A DNA stretch of 6,234 nt, taken from an uncultured Lysobacteraceae bacterium (GTDB lineage Bacteria > Pseudomonadota > Gammaproteobacteria > Xanthomonadales > Xanthomonadaceae). Under the pieces are notes generated by a model. That model worked only from the letters and a program-made list of their open reading frames with translations. It was not told the DNA's origin and did not search any database. The stretch lies in contig CALCNV010000027.1 in assembly GCA_937897645.1 (NCBI GenBank), positions 1-6,234 of the forward strand. Reading direction: 5' to 3'. Both the position numbers and the translations under genes were made by a program. This document shows, piece by piece, positions 1 through 6,192 of the stretch. Each line of letters opens with the position of its first letter. The stretch's first letter is position 1.

Positions 1-525
1 GAATCCGGCCTGCTGGGTTCCAAGTATTACGTGGCGCATCCGACCTTCCCGCTGGACAAGATCGCCGGCGTGATCAACCTCGACGCGATGAGCGTGGGCG
101 GCAAGTCGCGTGACTTCGTGGTCACCGGCAAGGGCAATTCGCAGTTGGAAGACCTGCTGAAAACGCAGGCCGACCAGCAGCGTCGCGTGCTGGTGGAAGA
201 AGGCAACCCGGCGGGTGGCTATTACTTCCGCTCCGATCACTTCAACTTCGCCAAGGCCGGCGTGCCCGCGCTCTACGCCAAGGGCGGCAACGACCTGGTC
301 GAAGGCGGCACCGAAGCCGGCAAGGCGGCGAGCGAGGAATACGGCAAGCGCTACCACCAGCCCAGCGATGAAGTGCATGCAGGCTGGAAGCTGGACGGCA
401 TCACCCAGGACCTGCAGGCGCTCTACGGCGTAGGCAAGGAGCTGGCCGCCGGCGACACCTGGCCGAACTGGTACGAGGGCAATCCGTTCAAGGCCGCCCG
501 CGACAAGATGATGCAGCCCAAGTAA
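1..525 (+). CDS. M28-family zinc aminopeptidase, C-terminal part (5' end outside window)
   Basis: The reading frame is open from the first base and encodes 174 residues before a TAA stop, so the gene begins upstream of the window. Visible residues start ESGLLGS, matching the second Glu onward of the M28 'EExGLxGS' signature. Compared with Aeromonas aminopeptidase, E1 should be the zinc-binding Glu, with the catalytic Glu just before the window. D28, in NLDAM, falls exactly 27 residues later, as the bridging-zinc side Asp does in that enzyme, and H119 in YHQPSDE fits the last zinc-ligand His. RSDHFNFAKAGVP (about 78-90) is also typical of the fold. Family members remove N-terminal residues from peptides and are usually exported in this bacterial group, but any signal peptide is out of view. 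The WPNWYEGNPF tail near the C-terminus resembles Xanthomonadales homologues. The family call is firm; substrate preference is unknown. Confidence 0.93.
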   Translation, partial: ESGLLGSKYYVAHPTFPLDKIAGVINLDAMSVGGKSRDFVVTGKGNSQLEDLLKTQADQQRRVLVEEGNPAGGYYFRSDHFNFAKAGVPALYAKGGNDLVEGGTEAGKAASEEYGKRYHQPSDEVHAGWKLDGITQDLQALYGVGKELAAGDTWPNWYEGNPFKAARDKMMQPK

Positions 526-530
526 TCCAA

Positions 531-614
531 CGGCAGGAGCGCCCCATGGGCGCGAGCTTTTGACTTTCGCGTGCATCACGCAAGAAAGCTCGCGCCCATG
601 GGGCGCTCCTACCG
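531..614. repeat. REPIN-like element, copy 1: two REP sequences in inverted orientation
   Basis: Perfect 26-base arms (535-560 and 585-610) are reverse complements of each other. The match extends to 531/614 with a single mismatch, 534 against 611. Each arm is itself REP-like: a tetranucleotide head followed by an internal imperfect palindrome (GCGCCCC-AT-GGGCGC). The 24-base centre (561-584) contains a small GCGTG/CACGC hairpin at 569-581. The right head is CTAC (609-612, i.e. GTAG on the minus strand), but the left head reads GCAG (533-536). The element begins five bases after the M28 stop and may act as a transcript-end hairpin. Such elements are known to be moved by RAYT (TnpA-REP) transposases encoded elsewhere; none is in this window. 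The near-identical second copy at 6099-6183 confirms that it is a repeat family. Confidence 0.9.
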
Positions 615-658
615 GGTTTCATGGCCTACATGGCCAATCCACGACTAAGGAATAAAAC

Positions 659-1048
659 ATGGCCATCGCCTACTGGTGCATCCTCATTGCCGCCCTGCTG
701 CCCTATCTCTGGGTGTTCATCGCCAAGCAGTCGGGCGAGCGCTACAACAACCACGACCCGCGCGTGTGGCAGGACAAGCAGACCAACCCGCGCTCACGCC
801 GCGCCAATGCCGCGCAACTCAACGGCTTCGAATCGTTCCCGGCGTTCGTGGCAGGCGTGTTGATGGCGCAGCTGGCCGGCGTGGACCCGCGCACCATCAG
901 CACCCTGGCAGTCGTGTTCGTGGTGGGACGCGTGCTGCACGGCGTGTTCTACGTCACCAACCGGGCTTCGTTACGCAGCCTGTCTTGGCTTGTAGGCATG
1001 ATCTGCGTAGTCACGCTGATCGTGATGGCAGCGCTGCGCGTCGCGTAA
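659..1048 (+). CDS. MAPEG-family integral membrane protein
   Basis: A 129-residue protein with about four hydrophobic helices (roughly 3-21, 58-75, 80-98 and 106-127). The loop after helix 1 carries the family signature: Arg-rich RSRRANAAQLNGFESFPAF (45-63), matching the MAPEG pattern R..RA...N..E..P.F. MAPEG proteins include glutathione- and eicosanoid-metabolising enzymes in eukaryotes; short bacterial members like this one mostly have no known substrate, so an enzymatic role is not claimed. The ATG at 659 is preceded by AAGGA at 647-651 with seven bases of spacing, a good ribosome site. Two upstream ATGs (621, 630) are in another frame. The gene lies downstream of the first REPIN, so it is probably transcribed separately from the M28 gene. 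It ends one base before the stop of the convergent gene. Confidence 0.88.
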   Translation: MAIAYWCILIAALLPYLWVFIAKQSGERYNNHDPRVWQDKQTNPRSRRANAAQLNGFESFPAFVAGVLMAQLAGVDPRTISTLAVVFVVGRVLHGVFYVTNRASLRSLSWLVGMICVVTLIVMAALRVA

Positions 1049-1049
1049 T

Positions 1050-1580
1050 TCAGTCTCCCACCGGAGGTACTTGCGCGCGCGGCGCCAGCAGGTCTTCCAG
1101 GAAGAACGCCGACAACTCCGAACGTCCGGACAATCCGGACTTCGCGTAAATCGAAGCCGCCTGCGCACGTACTGTCTTGTCGTGCGTGCTGCGCATTTGC
1201 GCGATGTCCTTCAGGCTGAAGCCCTTCAGCAGCAGGAAAGCCACGTCGCGTTCCGCTGCCGACAGCTGCCAACGGTCCAGTTGTCCATCGATTGACCGTG
1301 CCAAGCCTTCCACGTGCTTGCGCGCCTGCACCTGCCACGCCTCCGCCTCGGCCCGCGATGCGGAAAGATCGCGGGCCTGGTGTGCCAATCGCTGGCGCAG
1401 CTGCAAGGCACCATGCAGCAGGTACAAGGCACCGGCGACCGCCAGGCCGCCTGCCAGCACTTCAAGCAACACATGCCATGCCGACGCACCCTGGCGCAGG
1501 TCACCCAGCACATCAGTGGCAACCAGCAAGGCAATCAGGAGGAGTACGGCGGCGACTACGCCACGCTCACGCGGGCTCAA
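1050..1580 (-). CDS. Membrane-anchored LuxR-type helix-turn-helix protein
   Basis: A 176-residue protein. Two hydrophobic segments (about 8-25 and 37-56) are followed by a charged, Ala/Arg/Glu-rich stretch (about 60-100) that is likely helical or coiled-coil. A GerE/LuxR-type DNA-binding domain follows at about 104-165: LSAAERDVAFLLLKGFSLKDIA, then KTVRAQAASIYAKSGLSGRSEL. This matches the family pattern of Leu-Thr/Ser..E.eV..L..G.s..eIA and TV..h...I..K.g...R.EL. There is no receiver or autoinducer-binding domain, so any signal is probably sensed in the membrane segments or through a partner (inference). The start is TTG at 1580, because the frame is closed by a TGA 18-20 bases upstream and no ATG lies in the N-terminal part. 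It lies 33 bases downstream of the cytochrome b gene and is probably co-transcribed with it. Confidence 0.82.
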   Translation of the reverse strand: MSPRERGVVAAVLLLIALLVATDVLGDLRQGASAWHVLLEVLAGGLAVAGALYLLHGALQLRQRLAHQARDLSASRAEAEAWQVQARKHVEGLARSIDGQLDRWQLSAAERDVAFLLLKGFSLKDIAQMRSTHDKTVRAQAASIYAKSGLSGRSELSAFFLEDLLAPRAQVPPVGD

Positions 1581-1587
1581 GGCTTGA

Positions 1588-1592
1588 CCCTC
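1588..1592 (-). promoter_or_regulatory. Ribosome-binding site supporting the TTG start of the LuxR-type gene
   Basis: The minus strand reads GAGGG here, seven bases before the TTG at 1580. An in-frame TGA at 1599-1601 rules out any earlier start, so this site fixes the unusual start codon. Confidence 0.7.
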
Positions 1593-1613
1593 GCCAGATC
1601 ACGTACGCCACGC

Positions 1614-2366
1614 TCAATGTTCCTCGCTGTCCCCATCCTCATCCGCCACTCCTTCGGGTGTGTACTCATCGCGTGACCCTGCCTCGTCCTCGCGCAGGGC
1701 CAGTGACGTACCGAACACGGCCAGCGTCCCGTTCGCCGCATCGTACTGGCGCAGCAACAATACGCCCGTGCCAGCGACCAGCAACAGGAACGCCAGCGCT
1801 ACAAGGCCGCGCGCCGGCACCGCCGCGGTAGCATCGGGAAGCACGCGCTTGTGACCACTGAGCATGCTGAGCGGCAGTGCGTCGCGATGCCTAAGGCCAT
1901 GGACCAACACGCCAGCGATATGCAGCAGCACTATCGCCAGGAATGTATTCGCGGCCAGTTCGTGGCCTTCCTTGACCCAGCCAGGCGCAACCCCGGTCAC
2001 TATCGCCACACCACTCACGCCCAGGCCCAGCCCCAGCGTCATCATGCCCAGGGCCGCCCAACTGGATGCGGGATTGTGGCCCACCCAGCTGCGCCCACTG
2101 CCAGACAACACACCCTTCAGGTAATCCAGCAATTGCCGGGGATCCAGAGTGAAATCACGGAACCGTGCGTGCCGCGTCCCGGCCACGCCCCACAGCACGC
2201 GCAGCAAAACACTCACGGTCAGCATTGCCCCGGCCAGCATGTGCCAGGCAAAACGCGACGACTCATCGTCCACGCTGCTGGCGATGGTGTAGGCCGCGAC
2301 GAAGCACGCCGCAAAGCACCAGTGGAACACCCGCGTGGGTGCGTCGTAGACACGTATCGCGTTCAT
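1614..2366 (-). CDS. Cytochrome b561-type (Ni/Fe-hydrogenase b-like) membrane cytochrome
   Basis: From the ATG at 2366 the product has 250 residues. It shows the bacterial b561/hydrogenase-b-type pattern: YDAPTRVFHW (7-16, candidate haem ligand H15), FAWH (H42), WVGHNPASSW (94-103), HELAANTFLAIVLLHIAGVLVH (135-156, with H135, H149 and H156). There are about five membrane helices, the last at about 190-213 (GLVALAFLLLVAGTGVLLL). The tail after about 225 is very acidic (EDEAGSRDEYTPEGVADEDGD). Such proteins bind haem b and pass electrons between the membrane quinone pool and a partner, often a cytochrome c; no partner gene lies beside it here. An upstream in-frame start at 2453 would add 29 non-family residues and overlap truC, so the MNAIRVYDAP start was chosen. 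Which His residues actually bind haem is inferred. Confidence 0.88.
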   Translation of the reverse strand: MNAIRVYDAPTRVFHWCFAACFVAAYTIASSVDDESSRFAWHMLAGAMLTVSVLLRVLWGVAGTRHARFRDFTLDPRQLLDYLKGVLSGSGRSWVGHNPASSWAALGMMTLGLGLGVSGVAIVTGVAPGWVKEGHELAANTFLAIVLLHIAGVLVHGLRHRDALPLSMLSGHKRVLPDATAAVPARGLVALAFLLLVAGTGVLLLRQYDAANGTLAVFGTSLALREDEAGSRDEYTPEGVADEDGDSEEH

Positions 2367-2374
2367 GCGCCTTG

Positions 2375-2380
2375 CCTCTT
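2375..2380 (-). promoter_or_regulatory. Ribosome-binding site of the cytochrome b gene
   Basis: AAGAGG on the minus strand lies eight bases before the ATG at 2366. It supports this start over the in-frame start 87 bases further upstream. Confidence 0.65.
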
Positions 2381-2420
2381 GAAAGGGAAGGCCAAGGCTG
2401 TGCCCCGCGGCTGTTCGCGT

Positions 2421-2440
2421 CATCGGGCAAATGCCCAATG
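2421..2440. other. Short palindrome between truC and the cytochrome b gene
   Basis: GGGCA-AA-TGCCC (2425-2436) is flanked by CAT…ATG, giving a 20-base near-perfect palindrome with one mismatched pair. It lies 9-29 bases downstream of the truC stop, within the 83-base gap. It could be a weak transcript-end hairpin or an operator. There is no T-run on the minus strand after it, so it is not called a terminator. I see no convincing promoter in the gap. Confidence 0.35.
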
Positions 2441-2449
2441 CCTGCCGAA

Positions 2450-3169
2450 TCAATCACATGCAACGTCAATAATGGGTTCCGAAGTCCAGCCAAACAGTTC
2501 CAGCGCCTTGAGGAATTCAGCATCCAAGGGCGCGGCCACGTTGATGCGCTCCCCACTCGATGGGTGGATGAACGCCAATCGCGACGCATGCAGCAACATG
2601 CGATGCACGCCGCGCATCCGGAACTGCAGGTTGTGCCTGCCGTCGCCGTGGCTGGTGTCGCCGATCATGTGGTGGAACGCATGTTTCAGGTGCCGGCGGA
2701 TCTGGCGGAAGCGCCCGGTCTCCAGTTGGCAACGCAACAAGGCATAGCGCGAGGTTTCGAAACCCGCCGAGGGCACCGGCAGTTCACCCGTGGCGAGGCG
2801 CACGAAATGGGTGACCGCCGGCTTCTTGTCCGGCTTGCCCGGTCCGCCATCCAGCGGATGGTCGATGCTGAAGCGTTCCTCCGGCCAGCCGCGGCATACG
2901 GCCAGATAGTCCTTCTCCACTTCGCCCGTCATCAACACCTTGCCCAGCGCACTGGCGGTGTCGCGGTCGAATGCGAGCAGCAGGCAGCCGCTGGTGGCGC
3001 GGTCGAGGCGATGGATCAGGAAGATCGGTTTACCGAATTGCTCGCGCAGGCGATCGGCGGCGAAGTCGGTCTCGCCACGCGCCAGCTTGCTGTCGTGGAC
3101 CATCAGCCCGGCCGGCTTGTTGATCACCGCAAGCTGCGCGTCGCTGTAGAGCACCTGCAAATGTTCCAT
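2450..3169 (-). CDS. truC: tRNA pseudouridine synthase C (uridine 65)
   Basis: The 239-residue product aligns along its length with E. coli TruC, which makes pseudouridine at position 65 of some tRNAs in the cytoplasm. It opens with LQVLYSDAQLAVINKPAGLMVH (4-25), followed by the RluA-superfamily catalytic motif HRLDRATSG (53-61) with D56 as the nucleophile. Later come PAVTHF, the LETGRFRQIRRHLKH segment, IGDTSHGD, MLLHASRLAFIHP and a terminal ELFGW block, all TruC-like. Length is slightly below the 260 residues of E. coli TruC. The ATG at 3169 was chosen by homology. Its GGAG (3172-3175) is only two bases away, with a GGGAG at 3181-3185 as an alternative. An ATG at 3190 would add seven residues but has no ribosome site. 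It diverges from the M16 gene and may lead a transcript with the two downstream genes. Confidence 0.93.
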   Translation of the reverse strand: MEHLQVLYSDAQLAVINKPAGLMVHDSKLARGETDFAADRLREQFGKPIFLIHRLDRATSGCLLLAFDRDTASALGKVLMTGEVEKDYLAVCRGWPEERFSIDHPLDGGPGKPDKKPAVTHFVRLATGELPVPSAGFETSRYALLRCQLETGRFRQIRRHLKHAFHHMIGDTSHGDGRHNLQFRMRGVHRMLLHASRLAFIHPSSGERINVAAPLDAEFLKALELFGWTSEPIIDVACD

Positions 3170-3192
3170 TACTCCGCGCGCTCCCGTCATGG

Positions 3193-3265
3193 CATCGGCA
3201 ATTGAAATCTGCGACCCTGTGGCAGCGCAAGGAAGCGAAGGTCGCCTACTGCGCGATTGCCGATG
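3193..3265. repeat. 10-bp inverted repeat in the divergent intergenic region
   Basis: CATCGGCAAT at 3193-3202 is the exact reverse complement of ATTGCCGATG at 3256-3265, with 53 bases between. The right copy touches the ribosome site of the M16 gene. It could be a pair of operator half-sites or a 5'-UTR pairing; neither is proven. Confidence 0.45.
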
Positions 3266-3268
3266 GAG
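3265..3268 (+). promoter_or_regulatory. Ribosome-binding site of the M16 protease gene
   Basis: GGAG lies six bases before the ATG at 3275. It selects that codon over in-frame TTG 3257 and ATG 3263, and gives a classical signal peptide starting MKKQR. Confidence 0.7.
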
Positions 3269-3274
3269 ACCGCA

Positions 3275-6046
3275 ATGAAGAAACAACGCCTTATTCTCGC
3301 ACTAGGCCTGGCATTGACGCTGGGCCTGGGCGCAACCTTCCACGCTTCCGCCGACACTGCCCTGCCCAAGGGCGTCACCGCCGGCCCCAGCATCGAAGGC
3401 ATCAGCGAGTTCACGCTGGCCAATGGCATGCGCGTGCTGCTGTTCCCCGACGCCACCAAACCCACCGTGACCGTGAACCTTGTCTACGGCGTGGGCTCGG
3501 TGGATGAGAATTACGGCGAAACCGGCATGGCCCACCTGCTGGAACACCTGCTGTTCAAGGGCACGCCCACCAAGGCCGACATCAGCGGCGAAATGAAGAA
3601 GCGCGGCATCGAATTCAATGCCACCACCTCGCTGGACCGCACCAATTATTTCTCCTCGTTCCCGGCCAATGACGACACCCTGGCCTGGGTGCTGGGCATG
3701 GAAGGGGACCGCATGGTCAATTCCAATATCGCGAAAAAAGATCTCGACAGCGAAATGACCGTGGTGCGCAACGAGCTGGAAAGCGGCGAGAACAATCCTG
3801 GCGCGGTGCTGTTCCAGCGCATCCGCTCCACCGCGTTCCTGTGGCATAACTACGGCAACAGCACGATTGGTGCCCGCAGTGACGTGGAAGGCGTGCCGAT
3901 CGACAAGCTGCAGGCGTTCTACCACCAGTGGTACCAGCCGGATAACGCCACCCTGGTCATCGCCGGACGCATCGACCCGGCGCAGACCCTGCAACTGGTA
4001 TCGAAGAAATTCGGCGGCATCAAGGCGCCGACGCGCGCGCTTCCGCACCACTACACCGCCGAACCGGCGCAGGATGGCGAGCGCGAAGTCAGCGTGCGCC
4101 GTACCGGCGACCTCAACCTGGTCGCCGCCGCGTACCACACGCCGGCGTTGGCACATGCCGACAGCGCGCCGTTGAGCGTGTTGGCGGACATCCTGGGCCA
4201 CACGCCCGGCGGACGCCTGCACAAGGCCTTGGTGGAAACCAAGATCGCGGCGGGCGCGGGCGCAGGCGGGGAATCGCTGCGCGAGCCCGGCCTGCTCAGC
4301 GTCTACGCCGTGCTGCCGAAGACCGGTGACGCCGCTGCCGCGCAAGCTGAATTGCTCAAGCAGGTGGAGCAGCTGCGCGAACGCCCCATCACCCAGGCCG
4401 AAGTGGACGAAGCCAAGCAACGCATCGGCAATGCCTACGACCTGTATTTCACCGACGTCAACGCGGTGGGCATGGGCCTGTCCGAATTCCAGTCGGCCGG
4501 TGACTGGCGACTGTTGTTCACCAGCCGCGATGCGATTGAAAAAGTCACCGCGGAGGACGTCAACCGCGTCGCGGCGGCGTACCTGAAATCCAGCAACCGC
4601 ACGCTGGGGCGCTTCATCCCCACGGATGCACCGGACCGCGTGACGGTTCCTGCCGCGCCGGCAGTGGCCACCCTGGTCGATGGGTATACGGGGCGCGCGG
4701 TGGTGGCGGCAGGCGAAAACTTCGACCCGTCGCCGCAGAACATCCAGGCCCGCACCACCACCTTCACCCTCGGCAATGGCTTGAAGGTGTCATTGCTGCC
4801 GAAGAAGACGCGCGGCGAAACCGTGGTGGTGAACGCGCAGTTCCGTTTCGGTGACGAGGCCAGCGTATCCAAAGCGCCGGATCCGGCAGCGAGCATCGCC
4901 GGTGCCATGCTGATGCGCGGCAGCGAGAAGCTGACTCGCCAGCAGATCGACCAGCGCTTCGAAGCCTTGAAGACCCAGGCCAATGTCAGCGGCAACCTGC
5001 AGGGCGCGGGCATTTCCATGCAGACGCGGCGTGCGCAATTGCCGGAAGCGCTGGCGCTGGCGGCGGAAGTGCTGCGCACCCCTGCCTTCCCGGAAAGTGA
5101 ATTCGAACAATTGCGCCTGCAGGCCATCACCGGCCTGGAAGCCTCGCGCAAGGAACCGGGCAGCGTGGCCGGCATGGCGCTGGCGCAGTATTTCGATCCG
5201 TGGCCGGCGGGCCATCCGCTGCATGTCGACGGCATCGACGAGTCGCTGGCCAAGCTGAAGGCACTGAAGCTGGACGACGTGCGCGCCTTCCACCGCGACT
5301 TCTACGGCACCGCGAATGGCGAGATCGCCATCGTCGGCGACTTCGATGCGGACGCCGTGAAGAAGCAGTTGGAAGCCTTGTTCGTCGAATGGAAATCTCC
5401 GCAGCCATACGCGCCCATCGGCACGAAGTTCACCGACGTCTCGGCGAAGCAGGAACGCTTCGAGACGCCGGATAAACCCAATGCCGTGCTGCTGGCACGC
5501 CACAATCTTCCCTTGAAGGTGACGGATCCGGACTATCCTGCGCTGGTCGTGGCCAACCGCATCTTCGGCGGCGGCGCGCTGAAATCACGCTTAGGCGATC
5601 GCATTCGCCAGAAGGAAGGCCTGAGCTATGGCGTCAGCAGCGGCATCCGTGCCGACGACAGCCGCGAACGCACCGACGACGCCGGCAGCCTGAGCATCCA
5701 GGCCATCGCCGCACCGGAGAACATAAAGAAGGTGGAAGCCGCGGTGCGCGAGGAGCTGGCACGACTGGTCAAGGACGGCATCACCGAGGAAGAACTGCGT
5801 GATGGTATATCCGGCACGCTGACCGAACGCCAGCAGGGCCGCGCCGACGACGGCACTGTCGCCAGCATGCTGGCCGACCAGCTGTACTTCGGCCGCGACA
5901 TGCAGTTCACCGCGGACCTGGACGCGAAGTACCAGGCACTGACGCTTGAGCAGGTGAACGCCGCGATCCGCAAATACCTGAAACCCGATGCGCTGAGCGT
6001 GTACGTGGCCGGCGATTTCGCCAAGGCCGCTGCTGCAGGCAAGTAA
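3275..6046 (+). CDS. Exported two-half M16 (insulinase/pitrilysin-type) zinc metalloprotease
   Basis: A 923-residue protein. Residues 1-26 form a signal peptide (MKKQR, Leu/Ala/Gly core, cleavage expected after ASA), so it should act in the periplasm or outside; there is no lipobox. The first M16 half (about 45-400) has the inverted zinc motif HLLEH at 87-91. E167, in VVRNELE, is correctly placed as the third zinc ligand, 76 residues after H91. FYHQWYQPDNATLVIAGRID (215-234) is the family's C-terminal subdomain signature. The second half (about 494-910) repeats the fold: it lacks HxxEH at the matching site (around 535-546), but keeps FHRDFYGTANGEIAIVGDFD (672-691) and R778…Y785 in RQKEGLSY, a substrate-contact pair in M16 enzymes. 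Length and layout resemble PqqL/FusC-type single-chain proteases, which are about 930 residues. It degrades peptides or small proteins; the substrate is unknown. A strong terminator follows. Confidence 0.94.
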   Translation: MKKQRLILALGLALTLGLGATFHASADTALPKGVTAGPSIEGISEFTLANGMRVLLFPDATKPTVTVNLVYGVGSVDENYGETGMAHLLEHLLFKGTPTKADISGEMKKRGIEFNATTSLDRTNYFSSFPANDDTLAWVLGMEGDRMVNSNIAKKDLDSEMTVVRNELESGENNPGAVLFQRIRSTAFLWHNYGNSTIGARSDVEGVPIDKLQAFYHQWYQPDNATLVIAGRIDPAQTLQLVSKKFGGIKAPTRALPHHYTAEPAQDGEREVSVRRTGDLNLVAAAYHTPALAHADSAPLSVLADILGHTPGGRLHKALVETKIAAGAGAGGESLREPGLLSVYAVLPKTGDAAAAQAELLKQVEQLRERPITQAEVDEAKQRIGNAYDLYFTDVNAVGMGLSEFQSAGDWRLLFTSRDAIEKVTAEDVNRVAAAYLKSSNRTLGRFIPTDAPDRVTVPAAPAVATLVDGYTGRAVVAAGENFDPSPQNIQARTTTFTLGNGLKVSLLPKKTRGETVVVNAQFRFGDEASVSKAPDPAASIAGAMLMRGSEKLTRQQIDQRFEALKTQANVSGNLQGAGISMQTRRAQLPEALALAAEVLRTPAFPESEFEQLRLQAITGLEASRKEPGSVAGMALAQYFDPWPAGHPLHVDGIDESLAKLKALKLDDVRAFHRDFYGTANGEIAIVGDFDADAVKKQLEALFVEWKSPQPYAPIGTKFTDVSAKQERFETPDKPNAVLLARHNLPLKVTDPDYPALVVANRIFGGGALKSRLGDRIRQKEGLSYGVSSGIRADDSRERTDDAGSLSIQAIAAPENIKKVEAAVREELARLVKDGITEEELRDGISGTLTERQQGRADDGTVASMLADQLYFGRDMQFTADLDAKYQALTLEQVNAAIRKYLKPDALSVYVAGDFAKAAAAGK

Positions 6047-6060
6047 GTCTACTTTGAGCA

Positions 6061-6096
6061 ACACAACAACGGCCCGACATCGGGCCGTTGTTGTGT
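6061..6096 (+). terminator. Stem-loop terminator after the M16 gene
   Basis: A perfect 16-bp stem (ACACAACAACGGCCCG at 6061-6076, its complement at 6081-6096) with a four-base ACAT loop starts 14 bases after the stop. The T/G-rich 3' side (GTTGTTGTGT) stands in for a U-tract, and the mirrored A-rich 5' side suggests it can also stop transcription from the convergent gene. Confidence 0.85.
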
Positions 6097-6098
6097 CC

Positions 6099-6183
6099 GG
6101 TAGGAGCGCCCCATGGGCGCGAGCTCTTGATCTTGGCGCATAGGGAAAGCCACAGGAGCTCGCGCCCATGGGGCGCTCCTACC
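6099..6183. repeat. REPIN-like element, copy 2: two intact GTAG-headed REPs in inverted orientation
   Basis: The arms at 6099-6126 and 6156-6183 are perfect 28-base reverse complements. Both heads are intact (GTAG 6100-6103, CTAC 6179-6182). The outer arm core (TAGGAGCGCCCCATGGGCGC onward to GAGCT) matches copy 1 at 531-614 apart from one base of its left head, while the 29-base centre (6127-6155) differs in length and sequence. It lies two bases after the terminator stem and between the ends of two convergent genes, a usual site for these elements. Mobilisation by a RAYT transposase elsewhere in the genome is known for this class and inferred here. Confidence 0.92.
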
Positions 6184-6192
6184 AATGCGCCG

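Larger units (their letters stand above)
3170..3274. promoter_or_regulatory. Divergent intergenic region between truC and the M16 protease gene
   Basis: These 105 bases must hold promoters for both divergent genes unless they lie further inside the coding regions. A TTGAAA at 3202-3207 resembles a sigma-70 -35 box on the plus strand, but no good -10 box follows at the usual distance, so no promoter is assigned. Confidence 0.5.

Noticed and set aside
620..664. Three CATGGCC repeats before and at the MAPEG start (620, 629, 658)
   Set aside because: The first two ATGs are in a different frame from the gene and lack good ribosome sites; the motif is short and common in GC-rich sequence.
1124..1140. 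Perfect 7-bp hairpin GTCCGGA-CAA-TCCGGAC
   Set aside because: It lies inside the LuxR-type gene and arises from the repeated Ser-Gly codons of SGLSGR; with no U-tract it is not a terminator.
2369..2398. GCCTTG/CAAGGC inverted repeat enclosing the cytochrome b ribosome site
   Set aside because: A six-bp stem with an 18-base loop is expected by chance in GC-rich DNA; too weak to call translational control.
1851..2747. 298-codon plus-strand open frame across the cytochrome b and truC genes
   Set aside because: It is antisense to two well-supported genes, has His/Gln/Pro/Arg-biased composition and no recognisable domain.
3202..3230. TTGAAA as a -35 promoter box for the M16 gene
   Set aside because: The hexamer at the expected -10 distance (around 3225-3230) is GC-rich and unlike TATAAT, so no promoter can be supported.
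3302..4420. Long 372-codon open frame on the minus strand inside the M16 gene
   Set aside because: It is antisense to a clearly recognised protease, rich in low-complexity Gly/Ala/Arg/His, has no family motif, and follows from codon bias of the real gene.
5591..6169. Minus-strand open frame covering the M16 C-terminus, terminator and REPIN
   Set aside because: It would read through a strong hairpin and a repeat element and shows no family motif; it is a shadow of the protease frame.
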